The notes beneath the pieces are model-generated. The model searched no databases and was not told the origin of the DNA. It saw only the letters and a program-made list of their open reading frames with translations. Source: Buchnera aphidicola (Takecallis taiwana) (GTDB taxonomy: Bacteria > Pseudomonadota > Gammaproteobacteria > Enterobacterales > Enterobacteriaceae). From it: a stretch of 64,000 nt of DNA. The position numbers were made by a program, and so were the translations under genes. The stretch lies in NCBI RefSeq assembly GCF_039355125.1, contig NZ_CP134979.1:102890-166889 (forward strand), written 5' to 3'. This document shows, piece by piece, positions 9,924 through 21,968 of this stretch (position 1 is its first letter; each line of letters opens with the position of its first letter).

Positions 9924-11066
9924 TCATCTTGTTAAATCATCAAAAAATTTTTTTACTCCTTCAAAGAATTTTTTTGATTTTGGATTATTACTTGCTATAT
10001 TATGTTTATTGAGGCTAGTATTAAGTTGTTGCAATAGTTGTTTTTGTTGTTCGTTTAAGTTTACAGGTGTTTCGATCATTACACGACATAATAAATCTCC
10101 TGTTTGGTATGTTCTAAGAGAATTAACACCTTTATTTCTAATTCGGAATAATTTACCTGATTGTGTTTCAGGAGGAATTTTAATTTTTATTGTTCCGTTT
10201 AAGGTTGGAACATCTATATTTCCGCCTAATGCTGCCATACAAAAATTAATTGGAATTTCACAATATAAATCATTACCTTTTCGTTGAAAAATAGGGTGTT
10301 TTTTTACAAAAATTTTAATATATAAATCACCTGAAGTACCGTTATTTTTACCTGCTTCGCCTTCGTTATTTAATTTAATTTTATCGTTATTATCAACCCC
10401 TGGAGGAATTTTAACTAATATTTTTTTTTGTTGTTTTATACGACCTGTACCCTGACAATGTAAACATGGATTAGAAATGATTTTACCCTGTCCTTGACAA
10501 GTTGAGCAAGTTTGTTGTACGGAAAAAAATCCTTGTCGCATGTGTATTTGGCCACTACCGTTACAGGTTTGGCATGTATTGATTTTTTCTCCAAAACGTG
10601 ATCCACTTCCATGGCAAGAGTTACATTTTTGGAGCGTAGCAATTAATATTTCTTTATTAATTCCTTTCACTGCTTCTTCTAAATTTAATTCCATATTATA
10701 TTGTAAATCTGATCCTCTTTGGGATTGGCTAGATTTATTATTAAAAATATCGCCAAATACATCACCAAAAATATCACTAAAATCAGTATTATTTGAAAAA
10801 TTTGGATCAAAAGAAGAATAATTTGAGTAATTTCCACCTTTATTAAAGGCAGAGTGTCCGTGTTGATCATATGTAGCTCGTTTTTGAGGATCGATTAAGA
10901 TTTCATATGCCTCTTTAATTTCTTTAAATTTTTTTTCTGCGTTTTTATTTCCCTGATTACGGTCTGGGTGGTATTTCATAGCTAATTTTTTATATGATTT
11001 TTTAATTTCTTGGTCATTTGCTGATTTTGAAATTCCTAAAATTGTATAATAATCTTGTTTTGTCAT
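9924..11066 (-). CDS. dnaJ: Chaperone protein DnaJ (Hsp40)
   Basis: 380 residues from ATG 11066; E. coli has 376. The open frame extends 7 codons upstream, but AGGA lies 8 bases before this ATG and the protein then begins [11 protein letters not shown] like the family. It stimulates the DnaK ATPase and delivers substrates. The J-domain HPD is at 33-35, followed by a Gly/Phe/Ser/Asn-rich linker (about 77-120). Four CxxCxGxG zinc repeats start at Cys148, Cys165, Cys187 and Cys201, and a C-terminal substrate domain ends in the [17 protein letters not shown] helix. It follows dnaK by 90 bp in one operon, with a GC-rich stem-loop between them. Confidence 0.98.
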   Translation of the reverse strand: MTKQDYYTILGISKSANDQEIKKSYKKLAMKYHPDRNQGNKNAEKKFKEIKEAYEILIDPQKRATYDQHGHSAFNKGGNYSNYSSFDPNFSNNTDFSDIFGDVFGDIFNNKSSQSQRGSDLQYNMELNLEEAVKGINKEILIATLQKCNSCHGSGSRFGEKINTCQTCNGSGQIHMRQGFFSVQQTCSTCQGQGKIISNPCLHCQGTGRIKQQKKILVKIPPGVDNNDKIKLNNEGEAGKNNGTSGDLYIKIFVKKHPIFQRKGNDLYCEIPINFCMAALGGNIDVPTLNGTIKIKIPPETQSGKLFRIRNKGVNSLRTYQTGDLLCRVMIETPVNLNEQQKQLLQQLNTSLNKHNIASNNPKSKKFFEGVKKFFDDLTR

Positions 11067-11098
11067 ACGCATATTCCTGAATAGCACTAAATCTAATA

Positions 11099-11128
11099 AC
11101 GGACGTAAATATATTTTTATACGTCCGT
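11099..11128 (-). promoter_or_regulatory. Perfect 9-bp hairpin in the dnaK-dnaJ spacer
   Basis: ACGGACGTA (11099-11107) and TACGTCCGT (11120-11128) are perfectly complementary around a 12-nt A/T loop. It is one of the most GC-rich pieces of non-coding DNA in the window. No U tract follows in the dnaK-to-dnaJ direction. A plausible role is partial attenuation or 3'-end stabilisation that leaves more dnaK than dnaJ message, which is inference. Confidence 0.55.
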
Positions 11129-11156
11129 ATGAAATAATATATTTTATATTTAATAT

Positions 11157-13070
11157 TTATTTTTTTGGTTCTTTTACTTCTTCATATTCTGCATCAACAA
11201 CATTATCATCTTTTTTATGTGTTTCTTGATTGGTAGTTTTTGGTTGAGTCTGTGCTTGTTTTTGTGCTAATTCTATTAATTTAGAAGATTTTTTGATTAA
11301 TTCTTGTATTGCATTTTCTATATTAGTTTTATTGTCTGTTTTTATGATTTTTTCTAATTCATCAATTTGGTTTTGTATATCTTTATGCTCAGTAGTACTT
11401 AATTGGTTTTTTACTTCTTCTAATTGTTTTTTAGTACTGTGTATAATTTGATCGCCTTGATTCTTAATTTTAATTAATTCTTCAAATTGTCGGTCAGATT
11501 CAGCATTAACTTCCGCGTCTGAAATCATTTTCTTAATTTCTTCTTCATTTAATCCAGAAGATGCTTGAATAGTGATTTTTTGCTCTTTTCCTGTTTTTTT
11601 ATCTTTAGCAGAAACATGTAATATACCATCTGCATCAATATCAAATGTTACTTCAATTTGTGGTATACCTCGAGGAGCAGGTTGTATACCATCCAAGTTG
11701 AACTGTCCTAAAGATTTATTATCAGTTGATTTTTTTCTTTCTCCTTGTAGTACATGTATAGTTACTGCAGATTGATTATCTTCTGCTGTTGAAAAAACTT
11801 GACTGTGTTTAGTTGGAATAGTAGTATTTTTTGTAATTAATGGTGTCATGATACTACCCATAGTTTCAATACCTAAAGACAATGGGGTAACGTCTAATAA
11901 TAATACATCTTTAACATCACCAGATAAGACACCGCCTTGTACTGCAGCTCCAATAGCTACTGCTTCATCTGGATTAACATCTTGTCTTGGTTTTTTACCG
12001 AAGAAATTACCTACTTTTTCTTGTACTAAAGGCATTCTTGTTTGTCCGCCTACTAAAATTACATCATGAATATCTGATATAGATAGTTTTGCATCTTTTA
12101 AAGCAGTTTGAAGAGGTTGAATTGATTTGATAATTAAGTCTTCTACTAATGACTCTAATTTTGATCGAGTAATTTGAATGTTGAGATGTTTGGGACCATT
12201 TGCATCAGCAGTAATATAAGGTAAATTAACATCGCTTTGCTGTGCAGATGATAATTCAATTTTAGTTTTCTCTGCAGCTTCTTTTAATCTTTGCATAGCA
12301 AGTGGATCATTTCTTAAATCTATATTTTGATCTTTTTTAAATTCTTCTACTAAATAATTAATTAATCTATTATCAAAATCTTCACCACCTAAATGGGTGT
12401 CTCCGTTTGTTGCTAATACTTCAAATGTTTTTTCTTGATCAACGTTATCAATTTCAATAATTGAAATATCAAATGTTCCCCCTCCTAAATCATATACAGC
12501 AACTGTTTTATTACCTGTGCTTTTATCTAAACCATATGCTAAAGCTGCAGCAGTCGGTTCATTAATAATACGTTTTACTTCTAATCCTGCAATTTTACCT
12601 GCATCTTTTGTTGCTTGTCTTTGCGCATCATTAAAATATGCTGGTACAGTAATAACAGCTTCTGTAATTCTTTCTCCTAAATAATTTTCTGCTGTTTTTT
12701 TCATTTTCTTAAGTACTTCAGCGGAAATTTGAGGAGGTGCGATGTGTTTGTTATCTATATTAATCCAAGCATCGCCATTTGCAGAATTTACAATTTGATA
12801 TGGCATGATTTTAATATCTTTTTGTACTTCTTGATCTGTAAATTTTCTACCGATTAAACGTTTTATTGCAAATAAAGTATTTTTTGGATTAGTAATAGCT
12901 TGTCTTTTTGCTGGTTGCCCAACTAATATTTCTCCATTTTTTGTATATGCAATGACGGATGGTGTTGTTCGATCGCCTTCAGCATTTTCCAAAACTTTAG
13001 CTTGTTTACCATCAATAATTGCAATACAAGAATTTGTTGTACCTAAATCTATTCCTATGATTTTTCCCAT
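11157..13070 (-). CDS. dnaK: Chaperone protein DnaK (Hsp70)
   Basis: 637 residues (E. coli 638). It is the ATP-dependent holdase/foldase and central chaperone in the cytosol. The nucleotide-binding domain starts [10 protein letters not shown] at residues 5-14 and carries [13 protein letters not shown] (about 190-202). The linker [16 protein letters not shown] (about 388-403) leads to the substrate-binding domain and helical lid. The C-terminus [15 protein letters not shown] keeps the conserved EEVD-like acidic tail of bacterial DnaK. Codon choice is less AT-skewed than in its neighbours, as expected for a highly expressed gene. It is transcribed with dnaJ. Its exchange factor GrpE (44895-45218) is truncated. 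Confidence 0.99.
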   Translation of the reverse strand: MGKIIGIDLGTTNSCIAIIDGKQAKVLENAEGDRTTPSVIAYTKNGEILVGQPAKRQAITNPKNTLFAIKRLIGRKFTDQEVQKDIKIMPYQIVNSANGDAWINIDNKHIAPPQISAEVLKKMKKTAENYLGERITEAVITVPAYFNDAQRQATKDAGKIAGLEVKRIINEPTAAALAYGLDKSTGNKTVAVYDLGGGTFDISIIEIDNVDQEKTFEVLATNGDTHLGGEDFDNRLINYLVEEFKKDQNIDLRNDPLAMQRLKEAAEKTKIELSSAQQSDVNLPYITADANGPKHLNIQITRSKLESLVEDLIIKSIQPLQTALKDAKLSISDIHDVILVGGQTRMPLVQEKVGNFFGKKPRQDVNPDEAVAIGAAVQGGVLSGDVKDVLLLDVTPLSLGIETMGSIMTPLITKNTTIPTKHSQVFSTAEDNQSAVTIHVLQGERKKSTDNKSLGQFNLDGIQPAPRGIPQIEVTFDIDADGILHVSAKDKKTGKEQKITIQASSGLNEEEIKKMISDAEVNAESDRQFEELIKIKNQGDQIIHSTKKQLEEVKNQLSTTEHKDIQNQIDELEKIIKTDNKTNIENAIQELIKKSSKLIELAQKQAQTQPKTTNQETHKKDDNVVDAEYEEVKEPKK

Positions 13071-13196
13071 TAGTTATAGTTTCCTTATTGGTTATTATTT
13101 TAATAAAAATTTATTTATAGTTTTTAATTTATAATTAAAATGTGATATATGTTAACCTTATAAATAATAAATTAATACTGACCTATAAAATAATAA

Positions 13197-13222
13197 ATAT
13201 GGTCTATTTATATTTCATCAAG
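13197..13222 (-). promoter_or_regulatory. Candidate heat-shock (sigma-32) promoter of dnaKJ
   Basis: Read on the minus strand, CTTGAT (13222-13217) is followed after 12 bp by GACCATAT (13204-13197). The sigma-32 consensus is CTTGAA, 13-15 bp, CCCCATnT, so the -35 matches at 5 of 6 and the -10 keeps CCATnT. The site lies about 127 bp upstream of the dnaK start, a distance like that in E. coli. A C-rich -10 element is unlikely by chance in this composition. Retention would fit reports that Buchnera keeps heat-shock control for only a few chaperone genes. Confidence 0.55.
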
Positions 13223-13305
13223 TATTTTTTAAAATATTTATAAAATTTTTATATTATTTATAGTTAAGTTTATGATTGTTTATGATGTTATATTAATATG
13301 TTGTA

Positions 13306-13334
13306 TTGACTATTATTATATGATATTTTTTAAT
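13306..13334 (+). promoter_or_regulatory. Candidate sigma-70 promoter of the nuo operon
   Basis: TTGACT (13306-13311), a 17-bp spacer and TTTAAT (13329-13334) lie about 86 bp upstream of nuoA on the plus strand. Both hexamers match consensus at 5 of 6 positions with ideal spacing. It is the natural promoter for the 13-gene operon, but AT richness weakens the inference. Confidence 0.45.
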
Positions 13335-13420
13335 ATTTAACATATAGTATATTTATTACCAATAATCATTATATACTATATTAAATTCATTGAAATAATT
13401 ATGATAAGGATATTACAATA

Positions 13421-13798
13421 TTGTTTATAGAAATATATAATTTTATTTTTTTTATTATCTCTGCTTTTATAATATGTGGTTTGATGTTATTGGGTGGTTG
13501 GGTTTTAGGTCCTCGTAGTATTTCCAGAAATAAGAATATTCCATTTGAATCAGGAATTTCTGCATATGGTAGTACAAGTTTACGATGGGTTATTAAATTT
13601 TATTTATTAGCAGTTTTTTTTGTTATTTTTGATGTTGAGACATTATATTTATATACATGGATTATAAATGTTCAAGAGATTGGTTGGTGTGGTTTTATTG
13701 AAATATTAATGTTTGTTGTAATATTACTATTAACATTATTTTATCTTGTTAAAGAAAATATATTTTCTTGGACACCGAAAATAAAAAAAATTTTTTGA
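13421..13798 (+). CDS. nuoA: NADH-quinone oxidoreductase subunit A (TTG start)
   Basis: 125 residues (E. coli 147). It is a small membrane subunit of complex I near the quinone site. Three transmembrane helices are visible, with the conserved loop PFESGISAYGSTSLRWVIKF and the motif FVIFDVETLYLY. The start is TTG at 13421: AGGA (13406-13409) lies 11 bases upstream, and the only nearby ATG (13401) is out of frame and soon stopped. Compared with E. coli, about a dozen N-terminal residues and the C-terminal tail are missing. It is the first gene of nuoA-N. Confidence 0.95.
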   Translation: MFIEIYNFIFFIISAFIICGLMLLGGWVLGPRSISRNKNIPFESGISAYGSTSLRWVIKFYLLAVFFVIFDVETLYLYTWIINVQEIGWCGFIEILMFVVILLLTLFYLVKENIFSWTPKIKKIF

Positions 13799-13838
13799 TA
13801 AATTTACATATTATGCAATTATATAGATTGGTGATATT

Positions 13839-14510
13839 ATGAAATACACATTAACAAAAGTACATACGAATAGTAATGAAAACTATCCTTGTCAAACACA
13901 AGAAATTGTAGACGATCCTTTAAAAAACAAGATTAAAAATAATATATTTACTGGACTATTAGAACATTTACTACATAAGTTAGTAAATTGGAGTCGAAAA
14001 AACTCTTTATGGCCGTATAATTTTGGATTATCTTGCTGCTATGTAGAAATGGTTACTGCTTTTACCGCAGTTCATGATGTTGCTCGATTTGGTGCAGAAG
14101 TACTTCGTGCATCGCCTAGACAGTCTGATGTAATGATTATTTCGGGAACACCATTTATTAAAATGGTTCCTGTAATACAAAGATTATATGATCAAATGTT
14201 ACAGCCAAAGTGGGTTATTTCTATGGGTTCGTGCGCTAATTCAGGCGGTATGTATGATATTTATTCAGTTGTACAAGGTGTAGATAAATTTCTGCCTGTT
14301 GATGTATATATTCCCGGATGTCCACCTAGACCCGAAGCTTATATACAGGGATTAATGTTATTGCAAGAGTCAATATCTAAAGAACGTCGCCCATTATCTT
14401 GGATTGTAGGTGAGCAAGGTGTATATCGTGCTAATATGCAGTCTGAAAAATATAAAAAGCATATTGATCGAAAAAAAGTGTTTGAATTACGTATTCCAGA
14501 AGATGTTTAG
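13839..14510 (+). CDS. nuoB: NADH-quinone oxidoreductase subunit B (cluster N2)
   Basis: 223 residues (E. coli 220). It holds the terminal iron-sulfur cluster N2, which passes electrons to quinone at the junction of the peripheral and membrane arms. All four ligands are seen: the tandem Cys66-Cys67 in LSCCYVEMV, Cys132 in [10 protein letters not shown] and Cys161 in [11 protein letters not shown] non-ligand cysteine of E. coli (GTCFTKM) is proline here (GTPFIKM). The start is ATG 13839. It is followed by a 100-bp spacer before nuoCD, the longest gap inside this operon. Confidence 0.98.
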   Translation: MKYTLTKVHTNSNENYPCQTQEIVDDPLKNKIKNNIFTGLLEHLLHKLVNWSRKNSLWPYNFGLSCCYVEMVTAFTAVHDVARFGAEVLRASPRQSDVMIISGTPFIKMVPVIQRLYDQMLQPKWVISMGSCANSGGMYDIYSVVQGVDKFLPVDVYIPGCPPRPEAYIQGLMLLQESISKERRPLSWIVGEQGVYRANMQSEKYKKHIDRKKVFELRIPEDV

Positions 14511-14610
14511 TACAGTATGCTTGTATCATACATATAATACTTACTATAATGATCTATTTTTTATATAAAAATTTTTATTTTTTTAAATATCAATACCGAG
14601 TTATTGTTAT

Positions 14611-16350
14611 ATGAATACTGTATTTCAAGAATTATGTAATGATTTTCCGGATAATAAATTTTTTATACAAAATACATTAATTAATGCTCCAGTTATTTGG
14701 GTGGAATGTCATATTATATATCAAGTTATATTTTTTTTGAAACAACATGCTTTTAAATATAATATGTTATTTGATTTGCATGGTATAGACGAACGCTTTC
14801 GTTTGCATAAACAAAATATACCACATTCAGATTTTTCAGTATTTTATCATTTAATTTCTATTCATAAAAATACTGATGTATTAATTAAAGTGCCTTTACT
14901 AAAGAATAAATTACATGTACCAACAATAACAAAAATTTTTCCAAATGCTAATTGGTATGAACGAGAAACATGGGAAATGTTTGGTATTGTTTTTGATAAA
15001 CACCCAAACTTAACAAGAATTATTATGCCAAAAACATGGTCCGGATTTCCTTTGAGAAAGGATTATCCCGCACGAGCAACTGAATGTAGCCCATTTTTTT
15101 TAAATCAATTAAAAGAAGATTTGGCTATGCAAGATTTATGTTTTAATCCCCGGGATTGGGGTATGTCTACAAATCGCCCCCATTCAGATTTTATGTTTTT
15201 AAATCTTGGACCGAATCATCCTTCTGCTCATGGAGCATTTCGTATTATTCTACAATTAGATGGTGAAGAAATTGTAGATTGTATGCCAGATATTGGATAT
15301 CACCATCGTGGTGCAGAAAAAATGGCTGAACGTCAATCATGGCATAGTTATATTCCATATACGGATCGTGTTGAATATTTAGGGGGTTGTGTAAATGAAA
15401 TGCCGTATATATTAGCAGTAGAAAAATTAGCAGGTATTACTGTGCCGGAAAGAGTAAAGATAATTCGTGTTATGTTATCCGAATTATTTCGTATTAATAG
15501 TCATTTGTTATATATTTCAACTTTTATTCAAGATGTGGGTGCAATGACTCCTGTTTTTTTAGCTTTTACGGATCGACAAAAAATATATGATTTAATTGAA
15601 GCAATCACCGGAGCAAGAATGCATCCAGCATGGTTTCGAATTGGTGGTTTAGCGCACGATTTACCTCGTGGTTGGAATAAATTATTATTTAATTTTTTAA
15701 AATGGATGCCAAAACGATTAGATGAATATATACAATCTGCTTTAAAAAACAGTATTTTAATTCAACGTACGAAAGGTATTGCATGTTATAATAAACAAGA
15801 CGCGATAAATTGGGGTGTGACTGGATCTGGTTTACGTGCGACAGGAATTGATTTTGATATTAGAAAAAAAAGACCGTATTCAGGTTATGAAAATTTTGAA
15901 TTTGATATTCCTATTGGTCATGGTATAAGTGATTGTTATACTAGAGTTATATTAAAAATGGAAGAAATTAAACAAAGTTTAAGAATTTTACAACAATGTT
16001 TAAATAATATGCCTGAAGGATCATTTAAAGCTGATCATCCATTAACTACTCCTCCGGATAAGAAGCATACACTCTATAATATTGAAAGTATGATTACGCA
16101 TTTTTTGCAAGTATCCTGGGGTCCGGTCATTCCTGCTAATGAAAGTATGCAAATGATTGAAGCAACAAAAGGTATTAATAGTTATTATTTAGTTAGTGAT
16201 GGTAATACTATGAGTTACCGTACTAGAATTCGTACTCCGAGTTTTCCTCATTTACAACAAATTCCATATGTTATTCGTGGTCATTTAATATCAGACTTAA
16301 TTGTGTACTTAGGTAGTATTGACTTTGTTATGTCTGATGTTGATCGATAA
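14611..16350 (+). CDS. nuoC: NADH-quinone oxidoreductase subunit C/D fusion
   Basis: 579 residues, a fused NuoCD as in E. coli (about 600). The N-terminal third is the 30-kDa domain ([20 protein letters not shown], about residues 108-127). The rest is the 49-kDa domain that lines the quinone cavity with NuoB ([14 protein letters not shown] near 195, then [12 protein letters not shown]). The C-terminus [12 protein letters not shown] is canonical. The shorter length comes from loss of about 20 N-terminal residues; no upstream in-frame homology is seen. Conservation is very high in the D part. Confidence 0.98.
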   Translation: MNTVFQELCNDFPDNKFFIQNTLINAPVIWVECHIIYQVIFFLKQHAFKYNMLFDLHGIDERFRLHKQNIPHSDFSVFYHLISIHKNTDVLIKVPLLKNKLHVPTITKIFPNANWYERETWEMFGIVFDKHPNLTRIIMPKTWSGFPLRKDYPARATECSPFFLNQLKEDLAMQDLCFNPRDWGMSTNRPHSDFMFLNLGPNHPSAHGAFRIILQLDGEEIVDCMPDIGYHHRGAEKMAERQSWHSYIPYTDRVEYLGGCVNEMPYILAVEKLAGITVPERVKIIRVMLSELFRINSHLLYISTFIQDVGAMTPVFLAFTDRQKIYDLIEAITGARMHPAWFRIGGLAHDLPRGWNKLLFNFLKWMPKRLDEYIQSALKNSILIQRTKGIACYNKQDAINWGVTGSGLRATGIDFDIRKKRPYSGYENFEFDIPIGHGISDCYTRVILKMEEIKQSLRILQQCLNNMPEGSFKADHPLTTPPDKKHTLYNIESMITHFLQVSWGPVIPANESMQMIEATKGINSYYLVSDGNTMSYRTRIRTPSFPHLQQIPYVIRGHLISDLIVYLGSIDFVMSDVDR

Positions 16351-16380
16351 TGTATTGAATTACTGATTTTATTAAAAAAT

Positions 16381-16863
16381 ATGAATATATTACATAATAA
16401 ATTAAATCATATCGAGTTACGTGCTATTCAATCAGAAAAAAAACATTATGAAGATGTAAAAGCTGTATCTATTGAAGCGTTAAAGATTGTACAAAGATCA
16501 AGAGGATGGATATCTGATGAGTTAATGCGAGAAATTGCAGAAGTTTTATGTATTTCTGTTAGTCAACTTGAAGAAATAGCAACTTTTTATAGTCAAATAT
16601 ACCGAAAACCAGTAGGTCGTCATGTGATTAAATTTTGTGATAGTGTTGTCTGTTATATGTTAGGTTGTGAACATATACAATCTACTTTAGAAACAATATT
16701 AAACATTAAAATTGGTCAAACTACTGTAAATAATAGATTTACTATATTACCGATTTCATGTTTAGGTAATTGTGATAAAGCACCTGTAATCATGATTAAT
16801 GATGCAACATATAGTAATGTTAATACTATTGATATACCAATTTTATTAGAGAAATATAAATGA
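16381..16863 (+). CDS. nuoE: NADH-quinone oxidoreductase subunit E
   Basis: 160 residues (E. coli 166). It is a thioredoxin-like subunit of the NADH-dehydrogenase module with the [2Fe-2S] cluster N1a. Its ligands are Cys86 and Cys91 (FCDSVVC) and Cys127 and Cys131 (SCLGNC). The N-terminal helical part includes [17 protein letters not shown]. The stop overlaps the start of nuoF by 4 bp (ATGA), indicating translational coupling of the two partner subunits. Confidence 0.98.
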   Translation: MNILHNKLNHIELRAIQSEKKHYEDVKAVSIEALKIVQRSRGWISDELMREIAEVLCISVSQLEEIATFYSQIYRKPVGRHVIKFCDSVVCYMLGCEHIQSTLETILNIKIGQTTVNNRFTILPISCLGNCDKAPVIMINDATYSNVNTIDIPILLEKYK

Positions 16864-18197
16864 TAACTATTTTAAGAAAACCAGAAACACATCCTTTGAC
16901 ATGGCGTTTAGATGATGTACATAAGTCTCCAATTTGGATTAGTGAATATTGTAAAAAAAACGGATATTCTGCTTTAAAATCTATTCTAAAGGACATGAAT
17001 CCTAAAGATGTTATTAATTTGATTATAGATTCTGAATTAAAGGGTAGAGGAGGTGCTGGTTTTTCTACTGGTTTAAAATGGAGTTTAATGCCAAAAAAAA
17101 TAAATAATCAACCGAGGTATCTATTATGTAATGCTGATGAAATGGAACCGGGTACTTATAAAGATAGATTATTATTAGAAAAAATACCTCATCAGTTATT
17201 GGAAGGAATTATTATTGCTGGTTTTGCAATAGAAGCTTCTATAGCATATATTTTTTTAAGAGGTGAATATATAAATGCAGCGCAGAATATAAAAAGAGCT
17301 CTTACAGAAGCAAAAAATATGGGATATTTAGGAAAGAATATTTTAGGAACAAACTTTAATTTTAATATTATTTTACATACTGGTGCTGGAAGATATATTT
17401 GCGGGGAAGAAACAGCATTAATTAATTCTTTAGAAGGAAATCGAGCTAATCCACGAATTAAGCCACCATTTCCAGCTACCGTTGGATTATGGGGTAAACC
17501 CACATGTGTCAATAATGTTGAAACATTATCTAATGTACCTGCTATTGTTTTATATGGAGCACATTGGTATAAGAGTATATCTTGCTGTAGTAACGATCGA
17601 GGAACAAAATTAATGGGTTTTTCGGGAAGAGTGAATAATCCTGGTATATGGGAAGTCCCTTTTGGAATATCTGCGAGAGAGTTATTAGAAGATTATGCAC
17701 AAGGTATGCAAGCAGGATTTCAATTAAAAGCATGGCAACCGGGTGGTGCTGGAACAGATTTTTTAACTGTAAGAGATTTAGATGTAAAAATGGATTTTCA
17801 AAATATTACAAAAGCTGGTAGTCGATTTGGTACTGGAATGGCAATGGTAGTTGATCATACTATTAATATGGTTTCTTTGGTATTAAATTTGGAACGTTTT
17901 TTTTCTCGTGAATCTTGTGGTTTATGTACACCGTGTCGTGAAGGTTTGCCGTGGATTGTAAAACTGTTAACGTCATTTAAGAATGGTTCTGCTACAATGT
18001 CTGATTTTAATATTTTAGAAGATTTATGTTTTCAACTCGGTCCTGGAAAAACGCTTTGTGCACATGCCCCAGGTGCAATTGGACCATTAAATAGCGCAAT
18101 GAAATTATTTCGGTCAGAGTTTAAATCATGTATTAATACTAATGATAAAATTAATAATATGAATTTAAAAAAAAATACATTTGAATTAAATTTATAA
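16860..18197 (+). CDS. nuoF: NADH-quinone oxidoreductase subunit F (NADH/FMN site)
   Basis: 445 residues, the same as E. coli. It binds NADH, FMN and cluster N3 and is where electrons enter complex I. The glycine-rich FMN/NADH loop [14 protein letters not shown] lies at about 60-73, and [19 protein letters not shown] binds NADH near 175-193. The N3 ligands are Cys353, Cys356 and Cys359 ([11 protein letters not shown]) and Cys400. It is coupled to nuoE by a 4-bp overlap and followed by nuoG after 68 bp. Confidence 0.98.
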   Translation: MITILRKPETHPLTWRLDDVHKSPIWISEYCKKNGYSALKSILKDMNPKDVINLIIDSELKGRGGAGFSTGLKWSLMPKKINNQPRYLLCNADEMEPGTYKDRLLLEKIPHQLLEGIIIAGFAIEASIAYIFLRGEYINAAQNIKRALTEAKNMGYLGKNILGTNFNFNIILHTGAGRYICGEETALINSLEGNRANPRIKPPFPATVGLWGKPTCVNNVETLSNVPAIVLYGAHWYKSISCCSNDRGTKLMGFSGRVNNPGIWEVPFGISARELLEDYAQGMQAGFQLKAWQPGGAGTDFLTVRDLDVKMDFQNITKAGSRFGTGMAMVVDHTINMVSLVLNLERFFSRESCGLCTPCREGLPWIVKLLTSFKNGSATMSDFNILEDLCFQLGPGKTLCAHAPGAIGPLNSAMKLFRSEFKSCINTNDKINNMNLKKNTFELNL

Positions 18198-18265
18198 TAT
18201 CAAATTTAATACATTTATCTGTATTTTTAAGATAGAATTTTATATGACGATGGAAATTAATAATT

Positions 18266-20974
18266 ATGGCCATTATTTATATTAATAACATACAATATGA
18301 TGTAAGTTTATCAAATAATTTATTACAAACCTGTTTATCATTAAAGATAGATATACCATATTTTTGTTGGCATGTTGAGTTAGGTAGTGTGGGTGTATGT
18401 AGATTATGTGCAGTTAAGCAATTTCATGATATACATGATGTATCCGGTAAAATTATTATGTCATGTATGACACCTATATCAAATAATATGATTATTTCAA
18501 CTAATGATATCGAAGTATCAAAATTTCGTAAAGGTATTATAGAATTATTATTAGTTAATCACCCTCATGATTGCCCGATTTGTGAAGAAGGCGGTAACTG
18601 TCATTTACAAGATATGACGGTATTAACTGGTCATAACGCACGACGTTATACATTTCCTAAACGAATACATCGAAATCAATATTTAGGTGATTTTATACAA
18701 CATAATATGAATCGGTGTATTGGTTGTTATCGATGTGTACGATATTATAAGGATTATGCAGGCGGTACTGATTTTGGAGTATATGGTATTAGTAATAATA
18801 TTTATTTTGGTAGATTTGAGGATGGTGCTTTAGAAAGTGAGCATTCCGGTAATTTAATTGAAGTATGCCCGACTGGGGTTTTTACAGATAAATTATCTGG
18901 TACATCCTATAATCGTAAATGGGATTTACAATACGCACCAAGTTTGTGTCAACATTGTAGTATAGGTTGTAATATTATTATTGGAGAAAAATATGGTATT
19001 TTAAGTAAAATAGAAAATCGGTATCATAAGCAGATTAATCGTCATTTTTTATGTGATTTAGGTCGTTTTGGTTATCGTTACATTAATTTTAGAAAGCGTT
19101 TTCAACATCCCGTGTCTTATAATGATAATAAAGATATTATTTTAAATGAAGAAAATGCAATTATATTAGCAGCGAATATATTGAAAAATGCAAATGGTAT
19201 TATTGGAGTTGGATCGATTCGATCTAGTTTAGAAAGTAATTTTGCATTAAGAACGTTAGTTGGTAAAAATAATTTTTCTAGTGGTATGATTGAAAATGAT
19301 CATCAATGTGTAAAGTTAATTATTGATATTTTACAAAACAGTGGTATATACACACCAACTTTGTTAGAAGTGGAAGAGTATGATCTTGTTTTTATTATAG
19401 GGGAAGATATCACGCAAAATGCTCCAAGATTAAGTTTAGCAATTCGTCAATTACATAAAAAAAATCAACGAGATAATAATATTAAACATAGTATACCTGA
19501 ATGGCATAGTACCGCTATGTTAAATATTACTAATAAAAATAAATGTATTTATATTTTACATACGCATGAAATGAATTTAGATGATATTTCAGCACTACAA
19601 TATCATGATTCCATACGAAATCAAGAAATATTGTTAGATTCTCTTATAAATAAAATTAATAATAAATCTAGTATATATACAAATACAGCACCTGGGATGA
19701 CTGAATACATTTCATGTATTTATCATGCATTAATATCTTGTAAAAAACCCCTGATTATTTCTGGCTTACATTCCGGTAGCATCAATTTAATTAAATTAGC
19801 AACCAATCTTTCAAAAAGTTTACAATCTGTAAATAAAGATGTTGGTTTAATATTATTAACCTCTTCTGCGAATAGTATTGGTGTTGGTTTGTTATCGGGG
19901 ATGTCTATTACAACCGCTTTTAAAAAGATTGTGGATAATAAAATTGATACTTTAGTAATTTTAGAAAATGACTTATATCGCCATAGTATAAAAAAAAAAC
20001 TTGATTTTATTATAAAAAAAGTAAAAAATATACTTGTTTTTGACCATTTAACTACTGTTCTTACTAAAAAAAGTACTTTGTTTTTTCCAATTACTAATTT
20101 TGTTGAAAGTTCCGGAACCATTATTAATTATGAAGGTAGAGCACAAAGATTCTTTTATGCTTGTAAGCCGAAAATTTACGATACGAACACTTCTATTTTA
20201 GAAGCTTGGGAATGGATATATAAAATATATTATAAAATTCATAACAAAAATAATATTAATATTACATTAGATGATGTTATTGAGAAATATATTCATGATG
20301 TTCCCATACTGAAAGTGATAAAACATGTTGCACCAAACGCACAGTATAAAATATTAGGTCAAAAAATTGCAAGATCTCCTCATCGGTTAAGTAGTAGAAC
20401 TGCAATATTTTCTGAATTTAATGTTCATGAACCAGCACAAAAAGATGATCTGAATACTATGTTTTCATTTTCTATGGAGGGTAAACAACAACCAAATACA
20501 GAGATTGAATATATACCATTTGTTTGGTCTCCTGGATGGAATTCTATACAAGCATGGAATAAATATATATTTGATAAAAATGATTATAGTTCTGGTATTC
20601 GAATGTTTCATAATAACATAATTAAAAAAGAATATTTTTTTCATAATATTAATATTACAGATGATAATAGTAAAGTCTGGACAATTATACCGTATTACGT
20701 TTTGTTTGGTAGTGAAGAATTAAGTCAACATTCCGATATTGTGAGAAATAAATTATCGATTGTGTATGCTTTATTACATGAAAAATATAAAAATAAATTT
20801 TTGTTAAGCGTAGATGGTATGATTCAATTTGAATGTTTAGGAGAAGTTTTTCAATTATCTATGAAATTTTCCTCGAAAATACCATTAAAAACACTGGGTT
20901 TACCTTTAGGTTTTCCAAAGATACCCCGTATTTTATTAGGTTGTACAGTAAAAAATATAAGAGGTGTAACATAA
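18266..20974 (+). CDS. nuoG: NADH-quinone oxidoreductase subunit G
   Basis: 902 residues (E. coli 908). It is the largest peripheral subunit, carrying most of the iron-sulfur chain. N1b: Cys34, 45, 48 and 67. N5: His101 with Cys103, 106 and 112. N4: Cys151, 154, 157 and 201. The off-path cluster N7: Cys228, 231, 235 and 263, retained as in E. coli. The degenerate molybdopterin-enzyme-like C-terminal part (from about 300) has drifted but is full length. An in-frame A10 tract at 19990-19999 is a possible slippage site. The stop TAA lies 5 bp before nuoH. Confidence 0.98.
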   Translation: MAIIYINNIQYDVSLSNNLLQTCLSLKIDIPYFCWHVELGSVGVCRLCAVKQFHDIHDVSGKIIMSCMTPISNNMIISTNDIEVSKFRKGIIELLLVNHPHDCPICEEGGNCHLQDMTVLTGHNARRYTFPKRIHRNQYLGDFIQHNMNRCIGCYRCVRYYKDYAGGTDFGVYGISNNIYFGRFEDGALESEHSGNLIEVCPTGVFTDKLSGTSYNRKWDLQYAPSLCQHCSIGCNIIIGEKYGILSKIENRYHKQINRHFLCDLGRFGYRYINFRKRFQHPVSYNDNKDIILNEENAIILAANILKNANGIIGVGSIRSSLESNFALRTLVGKNNFSSGMIENDHQCVKLIIDILQNSGIYTPTLLEVEEYDLVFIIGEDITQNAPRLSLAIRQLHKKNQRDNNIKHSIPEWHSTAMLNITNKNKCIYILHTHEMNLDDISALQYHDSIRNQEILLDSLINKINNKSSIYTNTAPGMTEYISCIYHALISCKKPLIISGLHSGSINLIKLATNLSKSLQSVNKDVGLILLTSSANSIGVGLLSGMSITTAFKKIVDNKIDTLVILENDLYRHSIKKKLDFIIKKVKNILVFDHLTTVLTKKSTLFFPITNFVESSGTIINYEGRAQRFFYACKPKIYDTNTSILEAWEWIYKIYYKIHNKNNINITLDDVIEKYIHDVPILKVIKHVAPNAQYKILGQKIARSPHRLSSRTAIFSEFNVHEPAQKDDLNTMFSFSMEGKQQPNTEIEYIPFVWSPGWNSIQAWNKYIFDKNDYSSGIRMFHNNIIKKEYFFHNINITDDNSKVWTIIPYYVLFGSEELSQHSDIVRNKLSIVYALLHEKYKNKFLLSVDGMIQFECLGEVFQLSMKFSSKIPLKTLGLPLGFPKIPRILLGCTVKNIRGVT

Positions 20975-20979
20975 ATATT

Positions 20980-21951
20980 ATGAGAATTATACATTTAAAT
21001 ATCATATATATGATCTATTGCTTTTTGCATATCTTTTGTACTGTATTAATCATAGTTTTTTTTGGTGCTATGCTGAGTTTTATTGAACGTAGATTATTAG
21101 GGTTATTTCAAAACAGATATGGTCCTAATCGAGTAGGATGGTTTGGATCGTTACAATTAATAGCTGATATGATAAAAATGTTATTTAAAGAAGATTGGAT
21201 TCCTACTTTTAGTAGATCCTTATTATTTGTTGTTGCTCCAATCATTGCGTTTATTTCGTTATTGTTAGTTATGGTTGATATACCATGGGATAATAATACT
21301 TATATTATTGATTTAAATATAGGCATTTTATTTTTTTTAATTATGTCTGCTTTATCGGTATATTCAATTTTATTTGCTGGTTGGTCTAGTAATAATAAAT
21401 ATGCTTTATTGGGAGCGATACGTGCAATAGCACAAACATTAAGTTATGAGGTATTTTTAGGTTTATCTATAATGGGTGTAATTATTAAGGCTCATTCTTT
21501 TAATTTAATTGATATTGTTAACTCTCAACAATATATTTGGAATATTATTCCTCAGTTTTTTGGATTTATGACTTTTTTAGTTGCTGGTTTAGCTTTATGT
21601 CATCGTCATCCCTTTGATCAACCTGAATCTGAACAAGAATTGGCTGATGGATACCATATTGAATATTCTGGCATGAAATTTGGCATGTTTTTTATTGGAC
21701 AGTATTTATCCATGATGGTGACTTCTGCAATAATTACTATCATGTTTTTAGGGGGTTGGTTTGGTCCTTGGCTACCTGGATACATATGGTTTTTGTTAAA
21801 AAATATAGTTTGCATAGTATTTTTTATTTTATTACGCGCTGCTTTGCCGAGACCACGTTATGATCAAATTCTTTATTTTGGTTGGATAATTTGCTTACCG
21901 ATAACATTATTAAATTTAATATTTACTGCATTTTTTGTACTATTACATTAA
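20980..21951 (+). CDS. nuoH: NADH-quinone oxidoreductase subunit H
   Basis: 323 residues (E. coli 325) from ATG 20980. The open frame reaches further back into nuoG, but that part has no NuoH similarity and this ATG gives the family length. It is the membrane subunit at the base of the quinone tunnel. The motif [20 protein letters not shown] is near 38-57. The acidic loop [20 protein letters not shown] is intact (quinone-channel carboxylates). About eight transmembrane helices are apparent. A GAGGTG ribosome site lies in the end of nuoG. Confidence 0.97.
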   Translation: MRIIHLNIIYMIYCFLHIFCTVLIIVFFGAMLSFIERRLLGLFQNRYGPNRVGWFGSLQLIADMIKMLFKEDWIPTFSRSLLFVVAPIIAFISLLLVMVDIPWDNNTYIIDLNIGILFFLIMSALSVYSILFAGWSSNNKYALLGAIRAIAQTLSYEVFLGLSIMGVIIKAHSFNLIDIVNSQQYIWNIIPQFFGFMTFLVAGLALCHRHPFDQPESEQELADGYHIEYSGMKFGMFFIGQYLSMMVTSAIITIMFLGGWFGPWLPGYIWFLLKNIVCIVFFILLRAALPRPRYDQILYFGWIICLPITLLNLIFTAFFVLLH

Positions 21952-21968
21952 TTTTTAGGTATATTTTT

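Larger units (their letters stand above)
13071..13420. other. Divergent promoter region between dnaK and nuoA
   Basis: This is 350 bp without a gene. It holds a sigma-32-like promoter facing dnaK (13197-13222) and a sigma-70-like promoter facing nuoA (13306-13334). The rest is A/T sequence in which no other signal can be separated from background. Confidence 0.6.

Noticed and set aside
9886..10821. Plus-strand frames opposite dnaJ, including a 133-residue one
   Set aside because: They mirror the Cys/Gly-rich dnaJ codons; dnaJ motifs explain the sequence fully.
17192..17733. Minus-strand frames inside nuoF
   Set aside because: They are antisense shadows of a canonical subunit without independent start signals.
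20833..20979. N-terminal extension of nuoH into nuoG
   Set aside because: The extra residues do not match NuoH, and ATG 20980 gives the family length.
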